This document shows positions 6,888-13,049 of a stretch of DNA of 20,106 nucleotides, one piece after another (position 1 is the stretch's first letter; every line of letters begins with the position of its first letter). The notes below the pieces were generated by a model that made no database searches, was not told the DNA's origin, and saw nothing but the letters and a program-made list of their open reading frames with translations. The DNA lies in assembly GCA_002419125.1 (NCBI GenBank), contig DIFL01000004.1:1-20106 (forward strand), in the 5' to 3' direction. A program made the position numbers and the translations under genes. The stretch comes from Candidatus Dojkabacteria bacterium UBA5749. Lineage in GTDB: Bacteria; Patescibacteriota; Dojkabacteria; SC72.

Positions 6888-7175
6888 CTATATATTTTTG
6901 TTACTCTTTTCAATATTAATAGCGTAACCATTAATAAAGGCATTTGTTATCTTTTCTAATACTAAGGTAAGATCTCTTTGATATTGGCTTTGAGATATCC
7001 CCATCCTTTTGGCAGCATCTTCTTGATTAATCTTTTCAATATATCTTAATCTTAAGGTTTCTAACTCCTCGTCAGAAATCCTTACCTCCTTTAGATTGGA
7101 GAGGGGGATACCTCTTGGCTTAAAATATATATCATTGAAATCAAAACCAAGTCTTCTTCTAAATCTATTTCTCAT
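6888..7175 (-). CDS. DUF134/UPF0251 DNA-binding protein
   Basis: A 95-residue member of the UPF0251 (DUF134) family, small proteins with a sigma-70 region-4-like helix-turn-helix that often neighbour iron-sulphur or metal-cofactor genes. The signature FKPRGIPLSNLKEVRISDEE (18-37) is the family N-terminal motif, and LETLRLRY matches its acidic/aromatic helix. The helix-turn-helix is INQEDAAKRMGISQSQYQRD (49-68), followed by LEKITNAFINGYAINIEK (73-90). The usual N-terminal PRCRR is reduced to RFRRR. It lies between a DUF5320 protein and an ArsR regulator on the same strand, 26 bp after the former's stop. Probably a transcription regulator of this locus; the ligand is unknown. Confidence 0.85.
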   Translation of the reverse strand: MRNRFRRRLGFDFNDIYFKPRGIPLSNLKEVRISDEELETLRLRYIEKINQEDAAKRMGISQSQYQRDLTLVLEKITNAFINGYAINIEKSNKNI

Positions 7176-7201
7176 ATATATTTATTTTTAATTTACAGAT
7201 C

Positions 7202-7426
7202 TTAGGCACAGAATACACCTTTCATAGGTGTACCACATTTTGGACAATTTACCTGTGTACATGGAACCCCTCTTGTGTGTACTTCTTTATATCCACACTT
7301 TGGGCATGTACACTCTCCACTACCTCCTTGTAATTTTCCAGGAGCGTTTCTTCTTTGGAATAGTCGTCTTCCGATTCTTCCTGTTGGTCCTTGTCCTGAA
7401 GGACCTGTTCCATCTAAGTTAGGCAT
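7202..7426 (-). CDS. DUF5320-like N terminus fused to a Cys-rich zinc-ribbon
   Basis: A 74-residue protein. The N terminus MPNLDGTGPSGQGPTGRIGR is the glycine/proline-rich DUF5320-type motif (MPxxDxTGPxGxGPxTGR) seen in small proteins of anaerobes beside DUF134 and iron-molybdenum-cofactor-type genes. The C-terminal half holds seven cysteines: CTCPKC (39, 41, 44), Cys56, CPKC (61-64) and Cys73, most likely a zinc ribbon or other metal site. A -10 TAATAT (7438-7433) ends 6 nt before the ATG, and the palindrome GGGTATATACCC occupies the -35 position. First gene of the minus-strand run. Role probably metal sensing, storage or delivery; inferred only. Confidence 0.8.
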   Translation of the reverse strand: MPNLDGTGPSGQGPTGRIGRRLFQRRNAPGKLQGGSGECTCPKCGYKEVHTRGVPCTQVNCPKCGTPMKGVFCA

Positions 7427-7449
7427 GTTAATATATTAATAATTTAATT

Positions 7450-7461
7450 GGGTATATACCC
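7450..7461. promoter_or_regulatory. Palindromic operator GGGTATATACCC
   Basis: A perfect 12-bp palindrome lying at the -35 position of the DUF5320 gene (minus strand). A related inverted repeat lies 41 bp away at 7491-7502. Probably bound by the DUF134 or ArsR protein, but the binding protein is not known. Confidence 0.5.
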
Positions 7462-7490
7462 ATATCTAAATATACACCATTTTGAATAAT

Positions 7491-7502
7491 GGGTCAATAC
7501 CC
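7491..7502. promoter_or_regulatory. Second GGGT-N4-ACCC inverted repeat
   Basis: GGGTCAATACCC repeats the half-sites of the palindrome at 7450-7461, with start-to-start spacing of 41 bp (about four helical turns). It stands between the divergent DUF5320 gene and the secreted-protein gene at 7584, so one regulator could control both. Confidence 0.4.
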
Positions 7503-7583
7503 GTTAGAAATATAGAAATTGACATTAAGTGATAAATATTATTAACTTATATATGTGTAGTTAATTTTATTTTCTATTTAAAA

Positions 7584-8123
7584 ATGAGAAGACGAATTTT
7601 ACTGGTTTCCCTTGCGTTCTTACTAGTATCTTCCCTTACTGTTTTTGCACAATCAGCAAATCAGCAGGCAGGAACATCTAATTCAGAGACAACTAGTGGT
7701 CAGCAGGGAAGTGATAGTCAAAAGTGTTCTGATGTTACTAGGAAAGTTAGTTTAGTTACAGAGAGATATAACCAGAGTCAAGATAAATATATGAATGCTT
7801 TTCAAAATATATATGAGAATATTGAGAAATTAGCTTTGAAATTCAAAGCTAATGGATATGATACAACAGAGTTAGAGAAACATATGGCTGAGTATAACAA
7901 TATGATTCAGAATACAAATAGGTATTACAATGAATTTAGAACAGGTTTAGATAACTCTAAGCAAGGAGTATGTGGAAATAGTGAAGCAGATGCAGTACAA
8001 CAGTTTAATTCTGCAAGGACTCAACTAATGAACTGTAAGAATGAAATGCTTAAACTTAGAACCTATGCACAAGATACTCTTAGACAGGATTTATTGAACT
8101 TAAGAGAGCAGATTGCAGAATAA
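7584..8123 (+). CDS. Secreted helical protein of unknown function
   Basis: A 179-residue protein with a clear Sec signal peptide: basic MRRR, hydrophobic ILLVSLAFLLVSSLTV, likely cleavage after VFA (residue 22). A Gln/Ser/Thr-rich linker (24-47) follows. The mature part (48-179) is predicted alpha-helical and coiled-coil-like, with long charged amphipathic stretches (ERYNQSQDKYMNAFQNIYEN, AEYNNMIQNTNRYYNEF, KNEMLKLRTYAQDTLRQDLL) and three cysteines (48, 130, 151) that could form a disulphide outside the cell. No family is recognised. The next gene, a membrane-anchored acidic protein, begins 20 bp downstream, so the two are probably co-transcribed and may act together at the cell surface. Confidence 0.75.
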   Translation: MRRRILLVSLAFLLVSSLTVFAQSANQQAGTSNSETTSGQQGSDSQKCSDVTRKVSLVTERYNQSQDKYMNAFQNIYENIEKLALKFKANGYDTTELEKHMAEYNNMIQNTNRYYNEFRTGLDNSKQGVCGNSEADAVQQFNSARTQLMNCKNEMLKLRTYAQDTLRQDLLNLREQIAE

Positions 8124-8143
8124 ATTATTAAGTATTAATCATT

Positions 8144-8530
8144 ATGGAAACACAAAAGAAAGAGGAATCTATGACTCCTAAAGAAAGTGTAATGAAAAAG
8201 AGTTGTCCAATTAAAAAGTTCCCCATGCTAATCCTTTTAGCAGTAGCATTAGTAGGATTCATAGTATTAGGGTATTTTGCCTTAGGAAAGGAAAATAGGG
8301 AGGATTCTCTATCCTTTATAGATGATATTGTAATATCTAATGATACTCTTCTAGACGAGACAGAAGACATAGAAGAACAAATGGAGGATTTACCCCAAGA
8401 CTTGTTAGATTCCGAGGTAGTAGATACACAGGAGATAGATAGTTCAATAGAAGAATTAGATACACAACTTGAGCAATTAGACAATCTAGAGTCTGATTTC
8501 GTATTAGAAACTTTTGATGTAGGATTGTAA
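8144..8530 (+). CDS. Acidic membrane-anchored protein of unknown function
   Basis: A 128-residue protein: a charged N terminus with KKSCPIKK, one membrane helix (about residues 27-47, FPMLILLAVALVGFIVLGYF), then a strongly acidic tail of about 75 residues (many Asp/Glu with regular Leu/Ile spacing, such as EELDTQLEQLDNLESD) suggesting a coiled coil. With the positive residues before the helix, the tail should face outside. A TATTAA lies 5 nt before the ATG. It follows the secreted helical protein by 20 bp and may be its membrane partner, with opposite or complementary charge. No homologous family recognised. The reverse-strand ORF over it is a shadow. Confidence 0.65.
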   Translation: METQKKEESMTPKESVMKKSCPIKKFPMLILLAVALVGFIVLGYFALGKENREDSLSFIDDIVISNDTLLDETEDIEEQMEDLPQDLLDSEVVDTQEIDSSIEELDTQLEQLDNLESDFVLETFDVGL

Positions 8531-8550
8531 AATAGCGTTGGGATTTTTTA

Positions 8551-8597
8551 ACAAAGAGTTCCTTGAAGACTAAATATATATTCTAGGAACTCTTTGT
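8551..8597. repeat. Perfect 13-bp inverted repeat at the 3' end of the alr remnant
   Basis: ACAAAGAGTTCCT (8551-8563) and AGGAACTCTTTGT (8585-8597) are exact complements with a 21-nt loop holding the stop codon of the alanine racemase remnant. Neither side has a proper U-tract, so it is a poor intrinsic terminator. CTTTGTG (8592-8598) also pairs with CACAAAG (8605-8611), giving a competing hairpin. Confidence 0.5.
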
Positions 8598-9062
8598 GTA
8601 ATTTCACAAAGTAGTTCATACAGAGACCTCTCTGAAAGTTGTGAGATTTCATGTAGTGATATGTTCTTACCCCATAGTTCCACTTCATCTCCAACATATG
8701 CTTGACCATCTTTACCTATATCAACCATCATTTGATCCATACATACTCTTCCAGCAACAGGGTACCTTATTTTGTTAAGATATACATATCCGTTCTTTGT
8801 TGATGTTTTAGGATATCCATCCGCGTATCCCACAGGTAATGTTACTATTCTTGTTTGTTCTTTGGTAAAGTATCTTCTCTCATATCCTACCGACAAACCT
8901 TCTTCTAATACTTTAAAGTAAGAGACTTTTGTTTTAAATGTAATAACTGGTTTAAGTAGTTTTTGAATTTTAGCAGTATCCATACATCATTAAACCCAGT
9001 CTTACCATATCAAAAAAAGCATCTTCTAAACTATTGGAAATAGCTCCGGAGTTAGATAGGGA
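8570..9062 (-). pseudogene. alr: Alanine racemase remnant (truncated, frameshifted)
   Basis: The C-terminal half of alanine racemase, which makes D-alanine for peptidoglycan. The open part (from 8983) shows LKPVITFKTKVSYFKVLEEG, GLSVGYERRYF, VTLPVGYADGYPKTS, GRVCMDQMMVDIG and EITQRVPRIY, all typical of the C-terminal beta domain. Upstream on the same strand another frame gives SNSGAI and DMVRLGLMMYGYC, the family's NSxA and FDxVRxGxxxYG motifs, ending in TAA at 8972. A frameshift therefore lies near 8970-8985. Everything 5' of about 9062, including the PLP lysine domain, is missing. About 165 of an expected 370 codons remain, so the fragment cannot be an active racemase. It abuts a truncated DUF6498 gene head to head. 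Confidence 0.8.
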
Positions 9063-9310
9063 TAGTTGTTGCATTAATGATTAGCTATGGGTTTTCATTT
9101 ATTTATAACTATATCGGGGAAAAAGAGTATCTTCAGACTAATATTAATCAACAAATGATTGCTCCATATGGAAGAATATTTATAATACAGATTACTCTCA
9201 TTTTGGGAGTATTTATTTCATTATTTGCTCCGTCATATTTTATTATTGTGTTTGTTATATTAAAAATAAATTTTGACTTATTTGCTCATCTTAAGGTTCA
9301 TACCGAATAA
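9056..9310 (+). pseudogene. DUF6498-like membrane protein, C-terminal remnant
   Basis: An open frame from 9056 (after a TAG at 9053-9055), with the only ATG at 9077, encodes IGIVVALMISYGFSFIYNYI, then MIAPYGRIFIIQITLILGVF and FAPSYFIIVFVILKINFDLFAHLKVHTE. The spacing of HG/YG-SF-N, APYGRI and K..FDL..HL..H is that of the last membrane helices of DUF6498 proteins, which are normally around 200 residues or more. The homology begins exactly where the alanine racemase remnant on the other strand ends, so the N-terminal part was lost in the same event. An 77-residue product with two or three helices might still be made, but I regard it as a fragment. Confidence 0.6.
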
Positions 9311-9450
9311 CAGTAAATACATAGAAATAATTATTCGCTATTCTCTCAATATTCTGTTATTATGTATAGTAGTTATTCGAGTATTTTGAATTTTCGAAAG
9401 TAATTTCCTAGTAGTCTAATAGCTTTAATTAATTTGAACCATTTGTTAAT

Positions 9451-9660
9451 ATGGAACAGGGAACAGTAAAAACTGTAACTGATAAAGGCTTTGGTTTTAT
9501 TACCAAAGAAGGTTCTGAAAAGGATATTTTCTATCATGAGAATTCCTTAGAAGGAGATCTTGCTGCAAGGAAACTTAAAGTAGGAGACGTTGTAACCTAT
9601 GATGTTGAAGAAACACCAAAGGGATTAAACGCAACCAATATCAAATTATTAGAAGAGTAA
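9451..9660 (+). CDS. csp: Cold-shock domain protein
   Basis: A 69-residue OB-fold RNA/ssDNA chaperone. RNP1 is KGFGFI (12-17) and RNP2 DIFYH (25-29), with the usual conserved start (MEQGTVKTVTDKGFGFITKE) and end (GLNATNIKLLEE). The expected VFVH of RNP2 reads IFYH, a common variant. Length is standard. A perfect terminator follows at 9682-9709. The 140 bp upstream (9311-9450) is non-coding, AT-rich and could include a leader; no clear cold-box motif was seen. It is followed by other RNA-related genes (RG-rich zinc protein, tRNA methyltransferase, RNA helicase), which fits RNA remodelling, though these are separately oriented. Confidence 0.95.
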   Translation: MEQGTVKTVTDKGFGFITKEGSEKDIFYHENSLEGDLAARKLKVGDVVTYDVEETPKGLNATNIKLLEE

Positions 9661-9681
9661 TCTTTTAAATAGTTACAAAAT

Positions 9682-9709
9682 AAAAGAGGGTATTAATACC
9701 CTCTTTTTT
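9682..9709 (+). terminator. Rho-independent terminator after csp
   Basis: AAAAGAGGGTATT followed directly by its perfect reverse complement AATACCCTCTTTT (9682-9707), with two further T residues. The stem ends in a U-run on the plus strand and, being palindromic with flanking A-run, could also act for the convergent RG-rich gene on the minus strand. Confidence 0.85.
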
Positions 9710-9733
9710 GTTAATCAATATTAATGAATAAAA

Positions 9734-10288
9734 CTACTTAGTTTCTGTTTTCTTAACTGTTTTGGTTTTTTTTACAACCTTAGGTTTTTTAACAACCTCT
9801 TTCTTTGTCTCAGGAGCACTCTTACTCTCTAAAGCACTTAATATTCTGTCCAATTTCTCAATGATTGAATCTAGTTTCTCACTCTGTTTGTCAAAGTTAA
9901 TACTACTGCCTCCAGTTTTTAAACTCTCTCTCTTTTCAAAGCACTTGCTACAATATATTGGCTTATCTGGACTAGGATTAAAAGGTACTTTACACTCTAC
10001 TCCACATTCATCACATATTGCTGTAAACATCTGTTTGTCACCCCTGTCTCTAGAACCACCAAAACTTCTTCTACTATCATCTCTTCGCTCAAATCTATCT
10101 GATTTACCACCTCCCTCTTTTTCAAAACAGTCACTACAATATATTGGTTTGTCTCCTGATGGTCTAAATGGTACTTGGCAATCTTTACCACATTTATCAC
10201 ATACTGCTGGATACATTGTAGTTGGTCTTCTGTCAAATCCACCACCTCCACCTCTCCTATTATTATCTCTCCTATCAAATCTTCCCAC
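9734..10288 (-). CDS. RG-rich protein with two CxxC zinc-binding repeats
   Basis: A 184-residue protein. An Arg/Gly-rich start (MGRFDRRDNNRRGGGGGFDR) resembles RGG-box RNA-binding tails. Two copies of one zinc-binding unit follow: C30xxC33xxxC37, then PIYC51xxC54F, and again C92xxC95xxxC99, then PIYC113xxC116F. The repeats share the pattern CD.CG..C.VPF.PS.DKPIYCS.CFEK and are joined by a second RG-rich stretch (60-84). A helix (132-153) and a long Lys/Thr/Val-rich basic tail complete it. Such CxxC-RG proteins recur in Patescibacteria; RNA or DNA binding is inferred. The GTG start at 10288 is preceded by TAGATA 5 nt upstream. Reverse-frame ORFs over it are shadows. Confidence 0.85.
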   Translation of the reverse strand: MGRFDRRDNNRRGGGGGFDRRPTTMYPAVCDKCGKDCQVPFRPSGDKPIYCSDCFEKEGGGKSDRFERRDDSRRSFGGSRDRGDKQMFTAICDECGVECKVPFNPSPDKPIYCSKCFEKRESLKTGGSSINFDKQSEKLDSIIEKLDRILSALESKSAPETKKEVVKKPKVVKKTKTVKKTETK

Positions 10289-10394
10289 TTTATTATCTAC
10301 TTAATTTAAAATCTTATACACTATATATCATTTGTTAAGATTTAACAAGGAAAATGTATATATTCAGAGTTATGAAATATTATGGATTAAATAG

Positions 10395-10400
10395 TATAAT
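10395..10400 (+). promoter_or_regulatory. -10 box of methyltransferase gene
   Basis: Consensus TATAAT ending 9 nt before the ATG at 10410, so the mRNA would have at most a two- or three-base leader. No Shine-Dalgarno site is present. Confidence 0.55.
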
Positions 10401-10409
10401 GAATACACA

Positions 10410-11189
10410 ATGGCTACATATTCATATACTCTTAAAATACTTCAAGGTACATCCGAATATGTATTAAAAGAGTTAAAAGAGAAATATCCCAATATACAAA
10501 TTGTAAAAGTAGGTAATACTGAAATACTCTTAAATTCAGATATAGAGGATATAAACAACTTTAGAAATCTTTACTCACCTACACATATTTCAAATAGTAG
10601 GGGTAACACCTTAAATCTTTCAAAAAGAGATTGGAGAGTAGAGTATGTATCTGCAGGTATTAATCCCTCTCTGGCATATATACTTTGTATGATAGCTAAT
10701 TTAGAAAAAGATAATATACTCTTAGATCCTTTCTGTGGTTCAAGTGTAATACCAATTACAGCAATAAAACATTTCAATATCAAAAGAGTCATATGTAGTG
10801 ATATTAGTGGAAATGCAATTGATGCAAGTAAGAAGAATTTTATAGCAGCAAATGTTGATGAGAGTAAATACAAAATATTTAGAAATGATATTACAAATTC
10901 TAAGATATCTAAAAGGAATGTTGATAGGATAGTGAGCAATCTACCTTTTGGAATTAGAGTAGGTGATCATGAGAGTAATATTAAGCTTTATCAAGCATTA
11001 GATGTTCTAGCAAGAAAAGTATTAAGAAAAAAAGGAGTAATAGTACTTCTAACTCAAGAGAAGGTACTTCTTAGAGAGGTATTTTCCAAAGATATATGGA
11101 GTGTAAAAAGTATACTTAGAGTAAATGAGGGAGGTCTGTTTCCTGAGGTATTTTTAATTAAGCCAAAAGAACTCTTTAAACAAAAGTAA
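10410..11189 (+). CDS. Trm14/RlmL-like RNA guanine-N2 methyltransferase
   Basis: A class I SAM-dependent methyltransferase of the UPF0020 group, which modifies guanines in tRNA or 23S rRNA. The segment RDWRVEYVSAGINPSLAYIL (73-92) is the family's substrate-domain link. Motif I is LLDPFCGSSVIPITA (104-118), the acidic loop CSDISGNAIDASKKN (129-143), then FRNDITN, and the catalytic motif is SNLPFG (176-181), a variant of NPPY/NLPFG typical of the Trm14/THUMPD group. The N-terminal 70 residues are too short for a full THUMP domain but could be a relic. The 3' end overlaps the convergent helicase gene by 14 bp. tRNA rather than rRNA is the more likely target, not certain. Confidence 0.8.
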   Translation: MATYSYTLKILQGTSEYVLKELKEKYPNIQIVKVGNTEILLNSDIEDINNFRNLYSPTHISNSRGNTLNLSKRDWRVEYVSAGINPSLAYILCMIANLEKDNILLDPFCGSSVIPITAIKHFNIKRVICSDISGNAIDASKKNFIAANVDESKYKIFRNDITNSKISKRNVDRIVSNLPFGIRVGDHESNIKLYQALDVLARKVLRKKGVIVLLTQEKVLLREVFSKDIWSVKSILRVNEGGLFPEVFLIKPKELFKQK

Positions 11190-12387
11190 GAGCATACCCC
11201 TTCTTACCTGCTCTACCTGTTCTTCCAATTCTATGAATGTAATCATCATAGTTTTGAGGAATATCATAGTTAATTACATGACTAATATTGTTAATATCTA
11301 ATCCTCTAGAAGCCACATCTGTAGCTATTAATATGTTAAGGTAATCTTTTTTAAAAGCATCAATTATTCTTGTTCTTTGTGTTTGTCTTTTATCTCCGTG
11401 CAAAGCATTTACCTTAATACCCTTATCTTGTAATTTGTGTGAGAGATTCTCTGCCTCTCTTTTAGTTCTCGTAAATATTAAGACCTTTTTAAATTCATCT
11501 TTGGAGACATAGTCACAAAGTACTTCAAATTTTGTTTCTCCATTCTTTAATCTAATTATATCCTGGTCTACATTTTTACCCTGTTCCATTTTCTGAACCT
11601 CTATTCTTACGGGTCTTTTAAGTAGCGTATTTGCTATCTCTTCTGACTTTCTATTCATAGTAGCAGAGAAGAATAGGGACTGTTTATTCTCACTTAACTG
11701 GGAAGTTACAAATCGTATATCATCAATAAAGCCCATATCAAGCATCCTATCCACTTCGTCTAAAACGACATTATTTATTTTTAATAGGTTGATGGCTTTT
11801 CTTTCTGTTAAATCTTTTAATCTTCCCGGTGTAGCGATAACAAACTGAGGGTCCCTTTTTAAAATTCCAATCTGTGCTCCCATACTATTTCCTCCCATAA
11901 CTAGTACTGATCTAAGACCAGTATTTCGAGCAAGTTGCATAAACTCATCTTGAATCTGCATTGCTAACTCTCTTGTAGGTTCTATTATCAGAAACCTTTG
12001 AGATGGATCTAATACCCCTTTATTAATCATAGGTATCAAAAAGGCAGCAGTCTTTCCTGAACCAGTCGAAGCCATTCCTAATATATCTCGCCCTTCAAGT
12101 ATCGGAGGAATCGCACTATACTGTATCTTAGTAGGGCATGTATATTTTTTGTATGTAATATTGTTTTTTAACTCCCTAACTAAATCATACTCTAACAAAG
12201 AGTGGTCTAATACATATATACTTGGTAAATCTTCATATACTGCTTTAGCTACTAGTTGATTTATACTTATACTACTTCCCTTCCTGTTATAGCCTCCACC
12301 TCTCCTACTATTGCTATATGAGGAGCTTCTGTATGAACTTCTTCTATTTCTACTACGGCCGTATTTATATCTGGAATTATTTTCCAT
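11176..12387 (-). CDS. DEAD-box family ATP-dependent RNA helicase (DEVD variant)
   Basis: Unwinds or remodels RNA using ATP. Motifs in order: Q motif CPTKIQ (84-89), I ASTGSGKT (106-113), Ia PTREL (137-141), Ib TPGR (186-189), II DEVD (210-213) in place of DEAD, III SAT (241-243), the FSATMNRKSEEIA region, IV IFTRTKREAE (304-313), V TDVASRGLDI (356-365) and VI HRIGRTGR (385-392). The N-terminal 40 residues are Arg/Ser/Gly/Tyr-rich (RGGGY), an unstructured RNA-binding tail like that of the nearby RG-rich protein. The chain ends only 11 residues after motif VI, at KGYALTFV, without the usual 40 or more. Overlaps the methyltransferase gene tail to tail. Confidence 0.93.
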   Translation of the reverse strand: MENNSRYKYGRSRNRRSSYRSSSYSNSRRGGGYNRKGSSISINQLVAKAVYEDLPSIYVLDHSLLEYDLVRELKNNITYKKYTCPTKIQYSAIPPILEGRDILGMASTGSGKTAAFLIPMINKGVLDPSQRFLIIEPTRELAMQIQDEFMQLARNTGLRSVLVMGGNSMGAQIGILKRDPQFVIATPGRLKDLTERKAINLLKINNVVLDEVDRMLDMGFIDDIRFVTSQLSENKQSLFFSATMNRKSEEIANTLLKRPVRIEVQKMEQGKNVDQDIIRLKNGETKFEVLCDYVSKDEFKKVLIFTRTKREAENLSHKLQDKGIKVNALHGDKRQTQRTRIIDAFKKDYLNILIATDVASRGLDINNISHVINYDIPQNYDDYIHRIGRTGRAGKKGYALTFV

Positions 12388-12499
12388 GATTAAGTTTATT
12401 AATTTTATTTTCAGTTCTAATAGAGGTAACCGAAAATAAAAAATGTTTAACCTAATATGAATAAGAGGCGATTATTTCGTTTAAATCTAATCAAACAGA

Positions 12500-12553
12500 A
12501 AGAAGTATATCACACATATTAAAAAACACCTAATATATTCTGATATACTTCTT
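12500..12553. promoter_or_regulatory. 13-bp inverted repeat over an extended -10
   Basis: AAGAAGTATATCA (12500-12512) and TGATATACTTCTT (12541-12553) are perfect complements, 28 bp apart. The right arm contains the extended -10 TG-A-TATACT (12541-12549) of the gene at 12557, whose ATG begins 7 nt after the hexamer. Operator half-sites or a DNA hairpin would block transcription. Confidence 0.5.
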
Positions 12554-12556
12554 AAT

Positions 12557-13048
12557 ATGGTAAATAATGAAAAGATTTTAAAGGAGTTAAACTTTGAGAA
12601 TAGGGAAGAGGAGAATCAGTATTACACTGACATTTTACTCAATAATCATCAAAAAGTATTTCAAGATTTAACATTGGAAGATGGAAGTATGGTAGCTTTA
12701 CTAAGTAATGATGCAATGAGTTCTCAAGAAGACAAAGAGATACTACCTCAATATATGTATATCGCTCTATCAAGACATGGTATAACCTTGATAAATTGCT
12801 CTCCAAAAGTAATCCCAGGGTATGAAATTATGAGAAAAGCTATATCAGGACTTATAGAGATTAGTGATGGAGAACAGGTAGATAATCTACAAGTATCTGA
12901 GTGGAAACAATTTCATAGAATTAGAAAAACAAAGGGTTTGCTTAAATTAAAAGCTATTCTTAGAACTGTATCAGTATCAGGAGTTCATTTTAAAGAAAGT
13001 GTTAAGGATTTCTATGAGAATATCTTTAGTCAAACCTCTTTGTATTAA
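12557..13048 (+). CDS. Hypothetical protein, 163 aa
   Basis: No family recognised. The protein is soluble and lacks signal or membrane segments. The N terminus is acidic and helical (MVNNEKILKELNFENREEEN). A central hydrophobic part looks beta-rich (YMYIALSRHGITLINCSPKV), and the C-terminal third is basic (FHRIRKTKGLLKLKAILRTV) and then helical. The alternation of a beta-sandwich-like core and charged flanks does not match a domain that I know. The -10 is 7 nt from the ATG within a large inverted repeat, so expression is probably regulated and the mRNA leaderless. It ends one base before the stop of the convergent YibE/F gene. Confidence 0.7.
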   Translation: MVNNEKILKELNFENREEENQYYTDILLNNHQKVFQDLTLEDGSMVALLSNDAMSSQEDKEILPQYMYIALSRHGITLINCSPKVIPGYEIMRKAISGLIEISDGEQVDNLQVSEWKQFHRIRKTKGLLKLKAILRTVSVSGVHFKESVKDFYENIFSQTSLY

Positions 13049-13049
13049 T

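Noticed and set aside
9762..10304. Plus-strand ORF of 180 codons opposite the RG-rich gene
   Set aside because: It is a Leu/Ser/Pro-rich shadow of the Arg/Gly and CxxC repeats on the minus strand, whose zinc pattern is convincing.
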